Positions 26,148 to 34,892 of a stretch of 64,000 nucleotides of DNA are shown one piece after another. Made by a program: the position numbers and the translations under genes. The notes under the pieces were generated by a model. The model did not search any database and was not told where the DNA came from. It saw only the letters and a program-made list of their open reading frames with translations. Source of the DNA: Atopobium sp. UBA1382 (GTDB lineage: Bacteria > Actinomycetota > Coriobacteriia > Coriobacteriales > Atopobiaceae). Location: NCBI GenBank assembly GCA_002305805.1, contig DBQY01000008.1, forward strand, positions 15,585 through 79,584, given 5' to 3'. The first letter of the stretch is position 1; each line of letters begins with the position of its first letter.

Positions 26148-27146
26148 CTAGATGAGGTCGTACGGCATCTGGCGGGCGCCGAGGTAGAAGAGGGCGAGCA
26201 CGAGCCACGCCAGCGGGAGGAAGAGGTAGGCCCCGCCGAGGACCGCCAGGCGCGCGAGGTAGAACGCCGCGCGCCGCGCCCCCGTGCGCTCGCGGGTCTC
26301 GCAGCTCATGCGCACGAACGCCCCGCCGGGGGTGGAGCCTCCGTGCAGCGCGGGCCACGCCAGCTCCACGAGGGCGAACGCGACGCACCCCGCCGAGAGT
26401 GCCCACGGCCCGTTGACCCAGGACTCACCGCCGGGCACGTTGTGCAGCACGAGGATGACGATGCCCGAGACCACGGTGGAGGCCAGCCCCACGAGCAGCG
26501 TGTCCAGCCAGAGCGCCACGCAGCGGCGGATGAAGCCCGGCTCGTGCGTGACCTCGCCCTCCTCGGCGAGCGCCCCCGGCGGCAGCACCCGGGCGAGCGC
26601 CGCCGCGCCGAGCCAGCCCAGCGCCGCGCCCGACGTGTTGTAGATCAGGTCGTCCACGTCCGCGGTGCGGTAGGCGTACGGGTAGATGCCGAAGAGCCCC
26701 GTTCCCTGCGCCGTCTCGATGAGGAGCGACGCCAGGAGTTCCACGACAAGGGAGCGCCAGAACCCCCAGCGCAGCAGGCGTCCCGCGATGAAGCCGAGCG
26801 GCATGAAGAGCACCACGTTGAAGGCGATCTGCGGCAGCGTGCTCACGCCCTCGCGGGCGAAGTCCCCCACGAACGCGAGCGGGTCGAGCTGCCAGGGGAC
26901 GCCGTAGGTGATGCCGAGGCCGCGCTCCCCGCTCGGCAGCGGGTACAGCGTGAAGCAGCCCAGGCCAAGCACGTAGAGCACGGCGAGGTACGTCGAGACG
27001 GCCGACCCGAAGCGCAGGCGCCCGTCACGGTGGTAGAGCCAGGCGAGGATCGGCAGCGTGAGCGCGAGCGATGCCATCGGCCAGAGTACGAGCGCCAGGA
27101 TGAAGCTCTCGGTGTAGCCGGCAAGGAAGTGCCTGATGAGATTCAT
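26148..27146 (-). CDS. VanZ-RDD fusion membrane protein
   Basis: 332 residues. The N-terminal part (~1-200) is VanZ-like, with five helices and the block FNVVLFMPLGFIAG ... ETAQGTG and DDLIYNTSGAALG. The C-terminal part (~205-332) is an RDD-type domain with RRCVALWLDTLLVG and STPGGAFVRM. VanZ proteins give low-level teicoplanin tolerance in enterococci, but most members have no known role. ATG 27146 is weakly preceded by AGAAGAACGGA. Composition matches the surroundings. Confidence 0.82.
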   Translation of the reverse strand: MNLIRHFLAGYTESFILALVLWPMASLALTLPILAWLYHRDGRLRFGSAVSTYLAVLYVLGLGCFTLYPLPSGERGLGITYGVPWQLDPLAFVGDFAREGVSTLPQIAFNVVLFMPLGFIAGRLLRWGFWRSLVVELLASLLIETAQGTGLFGIYPYAYRTADVDDLIYNTSGAALGWLGAAALARVLPPGALAEEGEVTHEPGFIRRCVALWLDTLLVGLASTVVSGIVILVLHNVPGGESWVNGPWALSAGCVAFALVELAWPALHGGSTPGGAFVRMSCETRERTGARRAAFYLARLAVLGGAYLFLPLAWLVLALFYLGARQMPYDLI

Positions 27147-27283
27147 GTTGTCCGTTCTTCTCGTATGCGGTGCCGGGCACATTGTGAGGGAATCCCGGGC
27201 GAGTCTCCATAGGTGTTCCTCGCGGTTGAGTGACGTTTTCACAAGGTGGGGTGGTGCCGCCGCCGCTCGGGCGCTATCATGTG

Positions 27284-27299
27284 ATGGAAACGTTTCCAT
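27284..27299. promoter_or_regulatory. LacI/GalR-type operator upstream of MFS gene
   Basis: A perfect 16-bp palindrome, ATGGAAACGTTTCCAT, with the central CG typical of LacI-family operators. It lies 31 bp before the MFS start, next to a TATCAT box. No LacI gene is in the window, so any repressor acts from elsewhere. Confidence 0.7.
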
Positions 27300-27329
27300 A
27301 CACACGCTCGAACGGAGGCTCGTCTCAGC

Positions 27330-28520
27330 ATGGCAGTGGTTCTTCTCGTCGTTATCTACGTGGCCTTCGTCGGCCTGGGCGTCCCGGACTCGCTCTTTGG
27401 TGCGGCGTGGCCGGCCATGCATGTTGACCTGGGCATTCCCGTCTCGTGGGGAAGCGCGGTCACGATGGTCACGTGCTGTGGGACCATCGTCTCGAGCCTC
27501 TCGTCGGCCGCGGTCATCAGCCGCTTTGGCACCGGGCGCGTGACGGCCGTCTCCACGGCGCTCACCGCGGCGGCGCTCGTCGGCTTTGCCGTGGCGCCGA
27601 GCTTCCCGTGGCTCTGTCTGCTTGCGATTCCCCTCGGTCTCGGCGCGGGCGCCATCGACACGGCGCTCAACAACTACGTGGCCCTGCACTATCGCGCGAC
27701 GCACATGAACTTCCTCCACTGCGCCTATGGCGTCGGCATCACGGTGAGCCCCTTCCTCATGTCGATCGCGCTCACGGGCGGCACCTGGCGCGACGGCTAC
27801 CTCGAGGCGGCTGCCGTCCAGGCGGCGATCATGGCGGCAACGATCGCGATCCTGCCGCTCTGGTCCCGCGTGGGCCACGAGTCCTCGCCGGGGGAGCAGG
27901 ACGGCGAGCCCGAGGCCCGCGCGGCGGGCCCGCTCGAGCTCGTCCGGCGTCGCGACATCCGCCTGGCCTGTCTCGTCTTCATGGCCTCGGTGGCCATCGA
28001 GGGCATCTGCAACACCTGGTGCGCGAGCTACCTCGTGAGCGCGCGCGGCATGGCGGCCGGCGCCGCCGCAGGCATGGTGACGGTCTACTACGTGGGCGTG
28101 ACGGCGGGACGCTTCCTCTCCGGCGTGCTCGCCAACCGGCTCTCGAGCAAGCAGCTCGTGGGCCTGGGGCAGGCGGTCACCTTCGTGGCCGTGCTCGTTC
28201 TTCTCGCCCCGCTGCCGCTTGCTGCGGCGCCGGTGGGCCTCTTCCTCGTGGGCTTTGGCAACAGCCCGCTCTACCCCAACATGCTGCACCTCACGCCGCG
28301 CCTCTTTGGCCGCGACCTCTCGCAGGCCGTGATCGGCGTGCAGATGGCAGCCTCGTACGTGGGGTCGCTCACGCTGCCGCCGCTCTTTGGCCTGGTCGCG
28401 GAGCGGGTGGGCTTCTGGCTCTTCCCGGTGGCGCTGTTCGCGCTCTCCGTGGTGGTGCTCGCCGCGTTTCTCGGCCTCATGGCGCTCAAGGGCTGGCGCC
28501 CGCGCCTTGCGCGCCGCTAG
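27330..28520 (+). CDS. MFS transporter
   Basis: 396 residues with ~12 membrane helices. Typical traits are the N-terminal GLGVPDSLFGAAWPAMH and a central charged loop (~190-215) between the two six-helix halves. VGFGNSPLYPNMLHLTP resembles FucP/sugar-MFS members. The LacI-type operator upstream fits a sugar or oligosaccharide carrier, but the substrate cannot be assigned. Confidence 0.83.
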   Translation: MAVVLLVVIYVAFVGLGVPDSLFGAAWPAMHVDLGIPVSWGSAVTMVTCCGTIVSSLSSAAVISRFGTGRVTAVSTALTAAALVGFAVAPSFPWLCLLAIPLGLGAGAIDTALNNYVALHYRATHMNFLHCAYGVGITVSPFLMSIALTGGTWRDGYLEAAAVQAAIMAATIAILPLWSRVGHESSPGEQDGEPEARAAGPLELVRRRDIRLACLVFMASVAIEGICNTWCASYLVSARGMAAGAAAGMVTVYYVGVTAGRFLSGVLANRLSSKQLVGLGQAVTFVAVLVLLAPLPLAAAPVGLFLVGFGNSPLYPNMLHLTPRLFGRDLSQAVIGVQMAASYVGSLTLPPLFGLVAERVGFWLFPVALFALSVVVLAAFLGLMALKGWRPRLARR

Positions 28521-28530
28521 CCCGCCGGCT

Positions 28531-28647
28531 CAGTACGCGACTTCCAACGTTTTTGGCGCCGTAAAACGTCGTCAATCGCGTATTGACTTGTGCCAGTACG
28601 CGACTTCCAACGTTTTGGTGCCGTAAAACGTCGTCAATCGCGTATTG
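28531..28647. repeat. Tandem pair of 55-bp imperfect palindromes
   Basis: Two copies (28531-28585, 28594-28647; period 63 bp) are ~95% identical. Each is itself an imperfect palindrome: CAGTACGCGACTTCC... at one end mirrors ...CAATCGCGTATTG at the other, around a GGCGCC-like centre. It fills the gap between the MFS and AKR genes and resembles a REP doublet. Confidence 0.85.
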
Positions 28648-28704
28648 CGCGTGCTCATCGGAATAGAATGAGTAAGACGCGACGGGCGAGAAGGACGGTG
28701 GGAC

Positions 28705-29715
28705 ATGGCGGACATGCGCTACGTCAGGCTGGGAGGCTCGGGCCTCACGGTCTCGCTGATCTGCCTGGGCGGCATGGGCTTTGGCGTGCCCACCGCGCCG
28801 CGCCCGTGGACCGTGGGCTATGACGAGACGCGTGCCGTGATCGCGGCGGCGACGGATGCCGGCGTCAACTTCATTGACACTGCCAACTGCTACGCGGACG
28901 GCACGAGCGAGGAGTTCATCGGGCGGGCCCTGCGCGAGCTGGGCATCCCGCGCGACCGTACGGTGCTGGCGAGCAAGGTCTTCTACAACGAGGGCGGCCT
29001 CTCGCGTGCGGCGATCATGCGCGAGATCGAGGGCACGCTGCGCCGTCTGCGGACCGACTACCTCGACCTCTACGTCATCCACCGCTTTGACGCGGCGACG
29101 CCCGTCGAGGAGACGCTCGAGGCGCTCGACGAGCTCGTGCGCGCGGGCAAGGTGCGCGCGCTGGGGGCGAGCGCGATGTACGCCTACCAGCTCCACACCA
29201 TGCAGGACGTGGCGCTCGCCAACGGCTGGACGCCCTTCTCGACCATGCAGAGCCAGTACAACCTGCTCTACCGCGAGGACGAGCATGAGATGATCCCCGT
29301 GTGCCGTCAGTTTGGCATGGCGCTCACGCCGTACAGCTCGCTCGCGGCGGGGAGGCTCACGCGGCCCACGTGGGACGCGCCCACGCGCCGCAGCGAGACG
29401 GACGAGATCTCGAAGAAGAAGTTCGACCCCATGCGCGAGCAGGACGAGAAGGTCGTGGCGCGAGTCGCGGAGCTCGCAGAGGGGCACGGCGTGCCGATGG
29501 CGGCGGTCGCGGTGGCGTGGTTGTGGTCGCGCGGCGTGGAGTCGCCGATCGTGGGCTGCTCGCGTCCGGAGCTCGTGGGCGACGTGGCTCGCGCCCTTGA
29601 CGTGGAGCTCACGGAGGAGGAGCGCATCTACCTCGAGGAGCCGTACGTGCCGCATCCGCTCGTGGGCGTTCGCCCGCACACGCTGGACGAGCTGCTGCCG
29701 AGAGGGGCGGAATGA
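28705..29715 (+). CDS. Aldo/keto reductase, paralogue of the gene at 17724
   Basis: 336 residues and closely similar along the whole length to the AKR at 17724, sharing FIDTANCYADGTSEE, the catalytic Lys in VLASKVFY, YVIHRFD and PIVGCSRPELV. GAGAAGGACGGTGGGAC precedes ATG 28705. It overlaps the next gene by ATGA, so it heads a small operon with a membrane protein and an Ogt-GNAT fusion. The substrate is unknown. Confidence 0.9.
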   Translation: MADMRYVRLGGSGLTVSLICLGGMGFGVPTAPRPWTVGYDETRAVIAAATDAGVNFIDTANCYADGTSEEFIGRALRELGIPRDRTVLASKVFYNEGGLSRAAIMREIEGTLRRLRTDYLDLYVIHRFDAATPVEETLEALDELVRAGKVRALGASAMYAYQLHTMQDVALANGWTPFSTMQSQYNLLYREDEHEMIPVCRQFGMALTPYSSLAAGRLTRPTWDAPTRRSETDEISKKKFDPMREQDEKVVARVAELAEGHGVPMAAVAVAWLWSRGVESPIVGCSRPELVGDVARALDVELTEEERIYLEEPYVPHPLVGVRPHTLDELLPRGAE

Positions 29716-30164
29716 GCGGGCGGGGCAGGAGGGGCGAGCGGCCTGAGCTGGTCTTTCGCGGGAGGGTGGCCGTGTGGTACCGGGCGCTCTGCGCCGTCAT
29801 CGCCGCAGGTGCTGCCATCCTGGCGCTGCAGACGACGCTGCCCGCCTTCGTCCCGATACTGGCGCTCGTCGCCGGGGAAATCTTCCTGTTTCCGATCGTC
29901 GTGCGCAACCGCGTGGAGCTCTACGCCGATCGACTCGAGATCTTCTTCGGTTGGAGCCACGTGGTGATCCCATACGCACGGGTGCGCGACGTCCAGCCCC
30001 TCACGGGAGGATGCGACCAGTTCACGGGGCACCTGTGCGCCGCCGAGCTGGACGGCGTCTTCATCGAGGCGCCGCAGGACGGCGATGCCGCGGTCTCCGT
30101 GACCGACAACGACGCGCTGATGGGGGAGCTGCGCTATCGGGCGGGGCTTGGTGAGCTGTCGTGA
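29712..30164 (+). CDS. Small membrane protein with bacterial PH-like domain
   Basis: 150 residues. Two N-terminal hydrophobic helices (~20-62) are followed by a PH-like beta segment ([29 protein letters not shown]), the YcxB/bPH pattern. Function unknown. ATGA overlap with the AKR before it and GTGA overlap with the next gene. Confidence 0.75.
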   Translation: MSGRGRRGERPELVFRGRVAVWYRALCAVIAAGAAILALQTTLPAFVPILALVAGEIFLFPIVVRNRVELYADRLEIFFGWSHVVIPYARVRDVQPLTGGCDQFTGHLCAAELDGVFIEAPQDGDAAVSVTDNDALMGELRYRAGLGELS

Positions 30165-31102
30165 GGCACACGTCCGTCTATCGCACCCCGTTGGGGGAGT
30201 TCCTGCTGGCGAGCGACGGTGTTGCGCTCACGGGCCTGTGGTTCGAGGGGCAGTGCCGCTTCGCGGCGGGGCTCTCCCCGGATGCGGGCGAGCGCCCCGA
30301 TTTGCCCGCGTTCCTGGAGGCGCGCTCCTGGCTCGACGCGTACTTCCGAGGCGACGACCCCGGCGAGCCGCCCGCGACGATGCTCTCCGGCACGCCGTTC
30401 CAGCGCGCCGTCTGGGACGAGCTGCGCTTCGTGGGGTTCGGCCAGACCGCCACGTACGGCGCGCTTGCGGCGCGCGTGGGCGAGCGGCTCGGACGGCCCG
30501 CCTCGGCGCGTGCCGTCGGCTCGGCGGTGGGGCGCAACCCGGTCTCCGTCATCGTGGGCTGCCATCGCGTGCTCGGTGCGCACGGCGAGCTCACCGGTTA
30601 CGCGGGTGGCGTCTGGCGCAAGCGCGCCCTTCTCGCCCTGGAACGCGAAGGATTGGTCGTTGCCGAGGCCGCTGAGCGCACCGCGTCCCTCGTGCGCGCG
30701 CTCGTCGACGTCTGGGAGCGCTCGGTCCGCGCGACGCACGACTTCCTGCTGCCCGGCGAGGTGGGGAGGATGCGTCCCGTGGTGCCCGGCGCCATCGAGG
30801 GGGTGCCGCGCCTCCTCGTGGCGCGCCGGTCGGGCGTTCCTATCGGGTTTCTCGGCATGGGCGGGGGCTTCGTGGAGATGCTGTTCGTGGACCCCGAGGA
30901 GCGAGGGCGCGGTGTGGGGCGGCTGCTCATGGAGCGGGCGACGGAGCTCCTCGGCGCGCGCGAGGTCTCGGTGAACGAGCAGAACCGCCATGCCGTTGGC
31001 TTCTACGAACGCATGGGGTTCGTCGTCCTTCTCCGCACGCCCACGGACGAGGACGGGCGCCCCTATCCGCTGCTCTACATGAGGCTCTCGCCCGATGCCT
31101 GA
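30161..31102 (+). CDS. Methylated-DNA-cysteine methyltransferase fused to GNAT acetyltransferase
   Basis: 313 residues, GTG start overlapping the previous stop. Residues ~1-160 form an Ogt-type O6-alkylguanine-DNA methyltransferase with the acceptor region IVGCHRVLG (Cys134); the usual Pro before Cys is Gly133. The DNA-binding helix [10 protein letters not shown] is intact. Residues ~165-313 form a YjaB-like GNAT with [25 protein letters not shown] and FYERMGF. Fusion of direct DNA-damage reversal to an acetyltransferase is uncommon. No frameshift separates the halves. Confidence 0.87.
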   Translation: MRHTSVYRTPLGEFLLASDGVALTGLWFEGQCRFAAGLSPDAGERPDLPAFLEARSWLDAYFRGDDPGEPPATMLSGTPFQRAVWDELRFVGFGQTATYGALAARVGERLGRPASARAVGSAVGRNPVSVIVGCHRVLGAHGELTGYAGGVWRKRALLALEREGLVVAEAAERTASLVRALVDVWERSVRATHDFLLPGEVGRMRPVVPGAIEGVPRLLVARRSGVPIGFLGMGGGFVEMLFVDPEERGRGVGRLLMERATELLGAREVSVNEQNRHAVGFYERMGFVVLLRTPTDEDGRPYPLLYMRLSPDA

Positions 31103-31189
31103 TGGGGTCGTCGACTTTGGAGGCGTACATGGGTGATGGGCGTTCGGGGTAGACTAAGTGAAGACGGCAACATCCGATCGGGGGTGTCC

Positions 31190-31465
31190 ATGATGATGTA
31201 TCCGTACTTGACCATGGGCGACGACATAGAGGTTGTCCACTCGGAGCTTATTCGCGATAAGGGCATCGATAAGGTGTTCGTTCATTTTGAGCGCCCGACG
31301 AAGGACGGATTTGATTCGGCGCGCTGTGAGCTTCCCTCGTACACATGGACTGAGTGGGAAGGGCATTTCAGCACGGATGAGCTTGCGGAGTTCGAGGCTT
31401 TTCTGAGCAATAACGCCCATCTCATCTATCGTTATGCGGCCAGCGGGGGTGTGAAGGTTGCCTAG
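31190..31465 (+). CDS. Small hypothetical protein paired with a DUF4160 remnant
   Basis: 91 residues starting at one of three consecutive ATGs (31190). It is acidic, and composition is visibly less G+C-rich than its neighbours, suggesting transfer. There are no membrane helices or signal. Sequence like HFERPTKDGFDSARCELP and FLSNNAHLIYRYA looks like a conserved small-protein family, which I cannot name. The following truncated DUF4160 gene suggests a small two- or three-gene module. Confidence 0.6.
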   Translation: MMMYPYLTMGDDIEVVHSELIRDKGIDKVFVHFERPTKDGFDSARCELPSYTWTEWEGHFSTDELAEFEAFLSNNAHLIYRYAASGGVKVA

Positions 31466-31535
31466 CCTGTTCCTCATAGGCGGCTATCGCGTGTTCTTCT
31501 GGTCCAATGAGGCTGCGATTAGCTTTTACTGTTGA
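31458..31535 (+). pseudogene. Truncated DUF4160 gene
   Basis: A TTG-initiated frame overlapping the previous stop encodes PSLFLIGGYRVFFWSNEA, the N-terminus typical of DUF4160 proteins. It then stops after ~25 residues of an expected ~80-90. The remainder is missing, so this is a remnant. Confidence 0.55.
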
Positions 31536-31572
31536 CAAGTTACCTCAGGGAGCCTGGGCGCTTTCGAGATCG

Positions 31573-32115
31573 CTACTTCATCGAGTGCAGGTGCTCGAGC
31601 ACCGGCTGCAGGTACTCGCGCCGCGTCCCGTCGAAGCCCTCGCGCATGGCGTTGAGCGCGAAGGCGACGCGCGGGTCGGTCCTGGCCTCCTTTGCCTGCA
31701 TGCGGAAGAACGCGCGCATGGCCAGCCTGTCGAGGGCGCACAGGCGGTCGAAGTCAAAGCCGCCCTGGCAGTAGAAGTGCGCGAGGCGAGGGTAGCGGTC
31801 CTGCGGGAACGCGTGCTCGAAGGCGGCGTCCGTCTCGCTCTTGGGCCACTCCTCGCTCGGCATGGGGTAGGCACCCACGCCCACCACCACGTAGCGGCGC
31901 TCGGGGCGCCCGTCCATGACCTCGCGCAGCCAGCGCGCTCCCTTGAGGCCTCCGGCGTGGAACCAGCTGAGAAAGACGAGCGTCTTTGCGCTTGCCACGG
32001 AGGGCGAGGTGCGCTCGGCAAACGGGACCGCCCTGGTCCCGAGCTCCTCTGCGAGCCAGCGCGCGTACCTCTCGGTGAACCCGGTCTGCGAGCAGTAGAC
32101 GATGGCGGTGCTCAT
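31573..32115 (-). CDS. Flavodoxin domain protein
   Basis: 180 residues with a flavodoxin-type start (AIVYCSQTGFTERYARWLAE) and LSWFHAGGLKGARWL, of the menaquinone-dependent protoporphyrinogen-oxidase-like flavodoxin group. AAGGAG precedes ATG 32115; the frame is open further upstream only because of the GC-rich overlap with tetR. It lies 2 bp behind the TetR gene and is almost surely co-transcribed and auto-controlled. Confidence 0.83.
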   Translation of the reverse strand: MSTAIVYCSQTGFTERYARWLAEELGTRAVPFAERTSPSVASAKTLVFLSWFHAGGLKGARWLREVMDGRPERRYVVVGVGAYPMPSEEWPKSETDAAFEHAFPQDRYPRLAHFYCQGGFDFDRLCALDRLAMRAFFRMQAKEARTDPRVAFALNAMREGFDGTRREYLQPVLEHLHSMK

Positions 32116-32117
32116 GC

Positions 32118-32741
32118 TCACTCCTTCGCTCGGTGCTGGGCGAGAAACGCCTCGAGGTGGCGCTCGATGAGGCGGCGCGCCTCCGGCCAGGGCGCGTCCT
32201 CGCAGAGGGCCAGGAACACGGGTCCGTGGAACTGCCGGGTCGCGAGGTCGACGTCGCAGGGGGAGAAGATATCCGCCTCGACGAGGCGCGAGAAGATCAC
32301 GCGCTGCAGCTCGAGCGGGCGCTCGATGAACACGGTGCGATACAGCTCGTCGCAACGGGGGTACGCGCGGCGTGCGCCCTCGAGAACGTGGCGCAGACGC
32401 ACGATGCCGGCGTCCGCGAAGAGGGGCTCGTAGCTGGCGAGAACCACCTTGGTGAGCGCGGGGCCGTCCGCGAGGTAGGCGCTCGCGTTGTCGGCGGGGT
32501 GGGCGAGGGCGCGTCGGGAGTGCAGCGCCTGCGTGAGGCGATCGAGCTGGTGTTCCACCGCGGCGTCGAAGATGGCCTGCTTGCTGGGGTAGTGGCTGTA
32601 GAGGGAGGCGTCGCGCATGCCCACCGCGGTCGCGACGTCGCGCATCGTCGTCGCGGCGTAGCCCTTCTCGGCAAACACCTCGAGGGCGCGCTCGCAGATG
32701 AGGCGCTTGGTGTCGCGCGTTGGCCCGGACGGTCGTCCCAT
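32118..32741 (-). CDS. TetR-family regulator
   Basis: 207 residues from ATG 32741 (GGAGGAAGC upstream). The HTH is TMRDVATAVGMRDASLYSHY with KQAIFDAA after it. The C-terminal ligand domain is divergent. It forms an operon with the flavodoxin gene, and a dyad at its own promoter suggests autoregulation. Confidence 0.87.
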   Translation of the reverse strand: MGRPSGPTRDTKRLICERALEVFAEKGYAATTMRDVATAVGMRDASLYSHYPSKQAIFDAAVEHQLDRLTQALHSRRALAHPADNASAYLADGPALTKVVLASYEPLFADAGIVRLRHVLEGARRAYPRCDELYRTVFIERPLELQRVIFSRLVEADIFSPCDVDLATRQFHGPVFLALCEDAPWPEARRLIERHLEAFLAQHRAKE

Positions 32742-32761
32742 GCTTCCTCCCGTGGTCGTCA

Positions 32762-32783
32762 AAACCTAGTATACGACAGGTTT
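32762..32783. promoter_or_regulatory. Dyad at tetR promoter
   Basis: AAACCT-N10-AGGTTT with a TATACT (minus strand) in its centre. It is likely the operator of the TetR gene at 32118. Confidence 0.58.
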
Positions 32784-32851
32784 AAGATAGGGCAAGTCGG
32801 TTTCGAGATGCGGGAGGCGCGCTATTCTCTGACGTGACTGGGAGCGCTGCT

Positions 32852-33298
32852 GTGGCGAAAGGGATCGAGGACATGGGCAAGCACGACGCCTTCGAGGCGC
32901 TCAAGCGCCGGGCGATTGAGGAGAACGAGCGCACGTACGGCCGCGAGGCGCGCGAGCGCTACGGAGACGACGCGGTGGACGCGGCGAACGACCGGCTGGC
33001 ATCACTCTCCCAGGACGAGTGGGACGAGAAGGACCGGCTCGAACAGGCAATCAAGAAGCAACTGCGTGTCGCCATGGAGACAGGTGACCCGACGGGCGAG
33101 CCGGCCTACGAGCTCGCGCGGATGCACGCGCGCTGGATCGCCCTGCACTGGGGCGAGGGGCGCTACTCGCGCGAGGCGCACCGTCGCCTCGCGCAGATGT
33201 ATCTCGCAGACGATCGCTTCCGCGCCTACTACGACACGGCGGCGGGCGAGGGCGCGACGGAGTTCCTGGCCGCCGCGCTCGAGTTCTACCTGGCGTAG
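32852..33298 (+). CDS. TipAS antibiotic-recognition domain protein
   Basis: 148 residues from GTG 32852 (GGGAG 8 nt upstream); ATG 32873 is an equally fair start. The all-helical pattern with EAARERYG-like YGREARERYG, LSQDEWDEKDRLEQAI and ARMHARWIALHWGEG matches the TipAS domain, which in Streptomyces TipAL binds thiopeptide antibiotics. Here there is no MerR DNA-binding domain, as in the short TipAS form that sequesters drug. Confidence 0.8.
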   Translation: MAKGIEDMGKHDAFEALKRRAIEENERTYGREARERYGDDAVDAANDRLASLSQDEWDEKDRLEQAIKKQLRVAMETGDPTGEPAYELARMHARWIALHWGEGRYSREAHRRLAQMYLADDRFRAYYDTAAGEGATEFLAAALEFYLA

Positions 33299-33316
33299 CC
33301 GGCAGGAGGGGGCTTT

Positions 33317-33820
33317 ATGTGCGAGAAGAACGTCGGTCCCGCGCTTAGGCTCGCGCCGCTCTCCTCGCGCGACGCGGCCGCGGCGGCGGAGCTCTTCCGC
33401 GAGACGGTACACGCGGTCAACGCGCGCGACTACACGTCCGAGCAGCTGGACGCGTGGGCCCCGAGCGGGGCGGGCCCAGCGCGCCGCTTGGCCGAGCGCC
33501 TGCTCAGGCAGGGCGCGCTCGGCGCCTGGGACGGCAGCGCCCTCGTGGGCTTTGGCAGCCTCGAGGGCGCGGACCTTCTCGACATGCTCTTCGTGCGCAG
33601 GGACCATCAGGGACGAGGCGTGGCGCGTCTGCTCGCGGGGGCGCTCGAGCGCGATGCGCGGGACCGGGGCGCACATGCGGTCCAGACCTTCGCGTCCATC
33701 ACGGCGCGTCCGTTTTTCGAGCGCCAGGGCTACGTCGTGCTGCGCGAGAATGTCGCCGTCCGCGCGGGCATGCAACTTACGAACAGCCGAGGTTCATGCG
33801 GAAGGGGCCCTGTGCCATGA
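33317..33820 (+). CDS. GNAT acetyltransferase
   Basis: 167 residues. The acetyl-CoA motif is VRRDHQGRGVARLLAGALE, with FFERQGYVVLRE near the end. The N-terminal FRETVHAVNARDYTSEQLDAW is typical of YafP-like acetyltransferases. Its last 14 codons overlap the convergent XRE gene by 44 bp, and the tail (NSRGSCGRGPVP) looks unlike the family, so the original stop was probably lost. Confidence 0.85.
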   Translation: MCEKNVGPALRLAPLSSRDAAAAAELFRETVHAVNARDYTSEQLDAWAPSGAGPARRLAERLLRQGALGAWDGSALVGFGSLEGADLLDMLFVRRDHQGRGVARLLAGALERDARDRGAHAVQTFASITARPFFERQGYVVLRENVAVRAGMQLTNSRGSCGRGPVP

Positions 33821-34376
33821 AGGAGATGTGGTTCTCGTCGTAGTATCCGGGCAGGGTCTCATGGCAGAAGAACGAGAACCACGCCAGCGCCACGAGCATG
33901 AGGAGGCCTCCGGCGACGGCCGGGTCGGCGAGGCCCGAGAGGAGCTGGTCAAGATTGCGCGAGAAGACCACGCGCGCCGTGAGCGCGCCCCAGACGGCGA
34001 CCGTCGCCGCAAAGGCGGCGCACCGCAGCGCCCGCTGCTGCCCGGTGAGCGCCGCGCCCGAGAGGTCGAGCGAGGCAGCGATGAGGCGGTCGGCCTCGGC
34101 GCGCCCCAGGCGCTCCTCGTGCGGAGCCTCCTCGCAGGCCATGAGCTCGGAGATGGAGAGGCCGAGTGCCCCGGCGAGCGGCATGAGCAACGGGACGCTC
34201 GGCAGGCTGAGGCCGCGCTCCCACTTGCTCACAGTCTTGTCGCTCACGTAGAGGCGCTCGGCGAGCTGTCGCTGCGTGAGGCCGCGCTCGGCGCGGATGC
34301 GGGCGACAAAGGCGCCGAGGGTGGTGGCGTCGAGCTGCGGGGCCTTCGGCTCGCGCGGCTCCGGGCTGTCTGTCAT
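33777..34376 (-). CDS. XRE-type membrane-linked regulator
   Basis: 199 residues from ATG 34376 with GGAGGAGACC upstream. The HTH_3 domain (RIRAERGLTQRQLAERLYVS, DKTVSKWERG) is followed by a linker and two membrane helices (~120-185). The C-terminal segment GYYDENHISFM faces the other side. Such XRE-TM proteins are common in Firmicutes and Coriobacteria; targets are unknown. Overlaps the convergent GNAT gene by 44 bp. Confidence 0.83.
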   Translation of the reverse strand: MTDSPEPREPKAPQLDATTLGAFVARIRAERGLTQRQLAERLYVSDKTVSKWERGLSLPSVPLLMPLAGALGLSISELMACEEAPHEERLGRAEADRLIAASLDLSGAALTGQQRALRCAAFAATVAVWGALTARVVFSRNLDQLLSGLADPAVAGGLLMLVALAWFSFFCHETLPGYYDENHISFMAQGPFRMNLGCS

Positions 34377-34487
34377 GTGGTCTCCTCCATGTGGTCGGAA
34401 CGTGGCCACGATGCTGGTCCGCGGGCGCCGGCGCGTCAATCGACCGTTGGGCGAGTTGGCGTCTACCTACGAAAACGCATGCGGCGG

Positions 34488-34838
34488 CTACGAGCGCAGG
34501 ATCTTCTCCATGGAGCGTCCGCGGGCGAGCTCGTCGACGAGCTTGTCGAGGTAGCGGGCGTTCTGCTCCACGGGGTCGGCGATGGCGGCAACGTCCACGC
34601 CGCAGACCTTGCCGGTGATGAGCGCGCGGTTGGGGTTCAGCGCGGGCGCCTCCGAGAAGAACGTCTCGTAGTCGACGCCCGCCGCAATCTGGCGCTCGAG
34701 GCCGGCGACGTCGTATCCGGTGAGCCAGCAGGTCACCTCGTCCACCTCTTCGCGCGTACGATCCTTGCGCTCGGCCTTCTGGACGAGCAGCGGGTAGACC
34801 TTGGCAAGCGACATCTTTGCGATGGGCGTGCGCGGCAT
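34488..34838 (-). CDS. DUF2200 family protein
   Basis: 116 residues. KVYPLLVQKAERKDRTREEV and CWLTGYD are the diagnostic DUF2200 features, and the length is the family's own. Cytosolic, function unknown. Monocistronic, followed by the XRE gene. Confidence 0.87.
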   Translation of the reverse strand: MPRTPIAKMSLAKVYPLLVQKAERKDRTREEVDEVTCWLTGYDVAGLERQIAAGVDYETFFSEAPALNPNRALITGKVCGVDVAAIADPVEQNARYLDKLVDELARGRSMEKILRS

Positions 34839-34892
34839 GGTGCCTCCTTCGCGCGGCGTGGGCGTGCGCCCAGTGTAGCGCGCGGGGCGGCG

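Noticed and set aside
28531..28647. Tandem repeat as a CRISPR array
   Set aside because: Only two units with an 8-bp gap, each palindromic over its whole length, and no cas genes.
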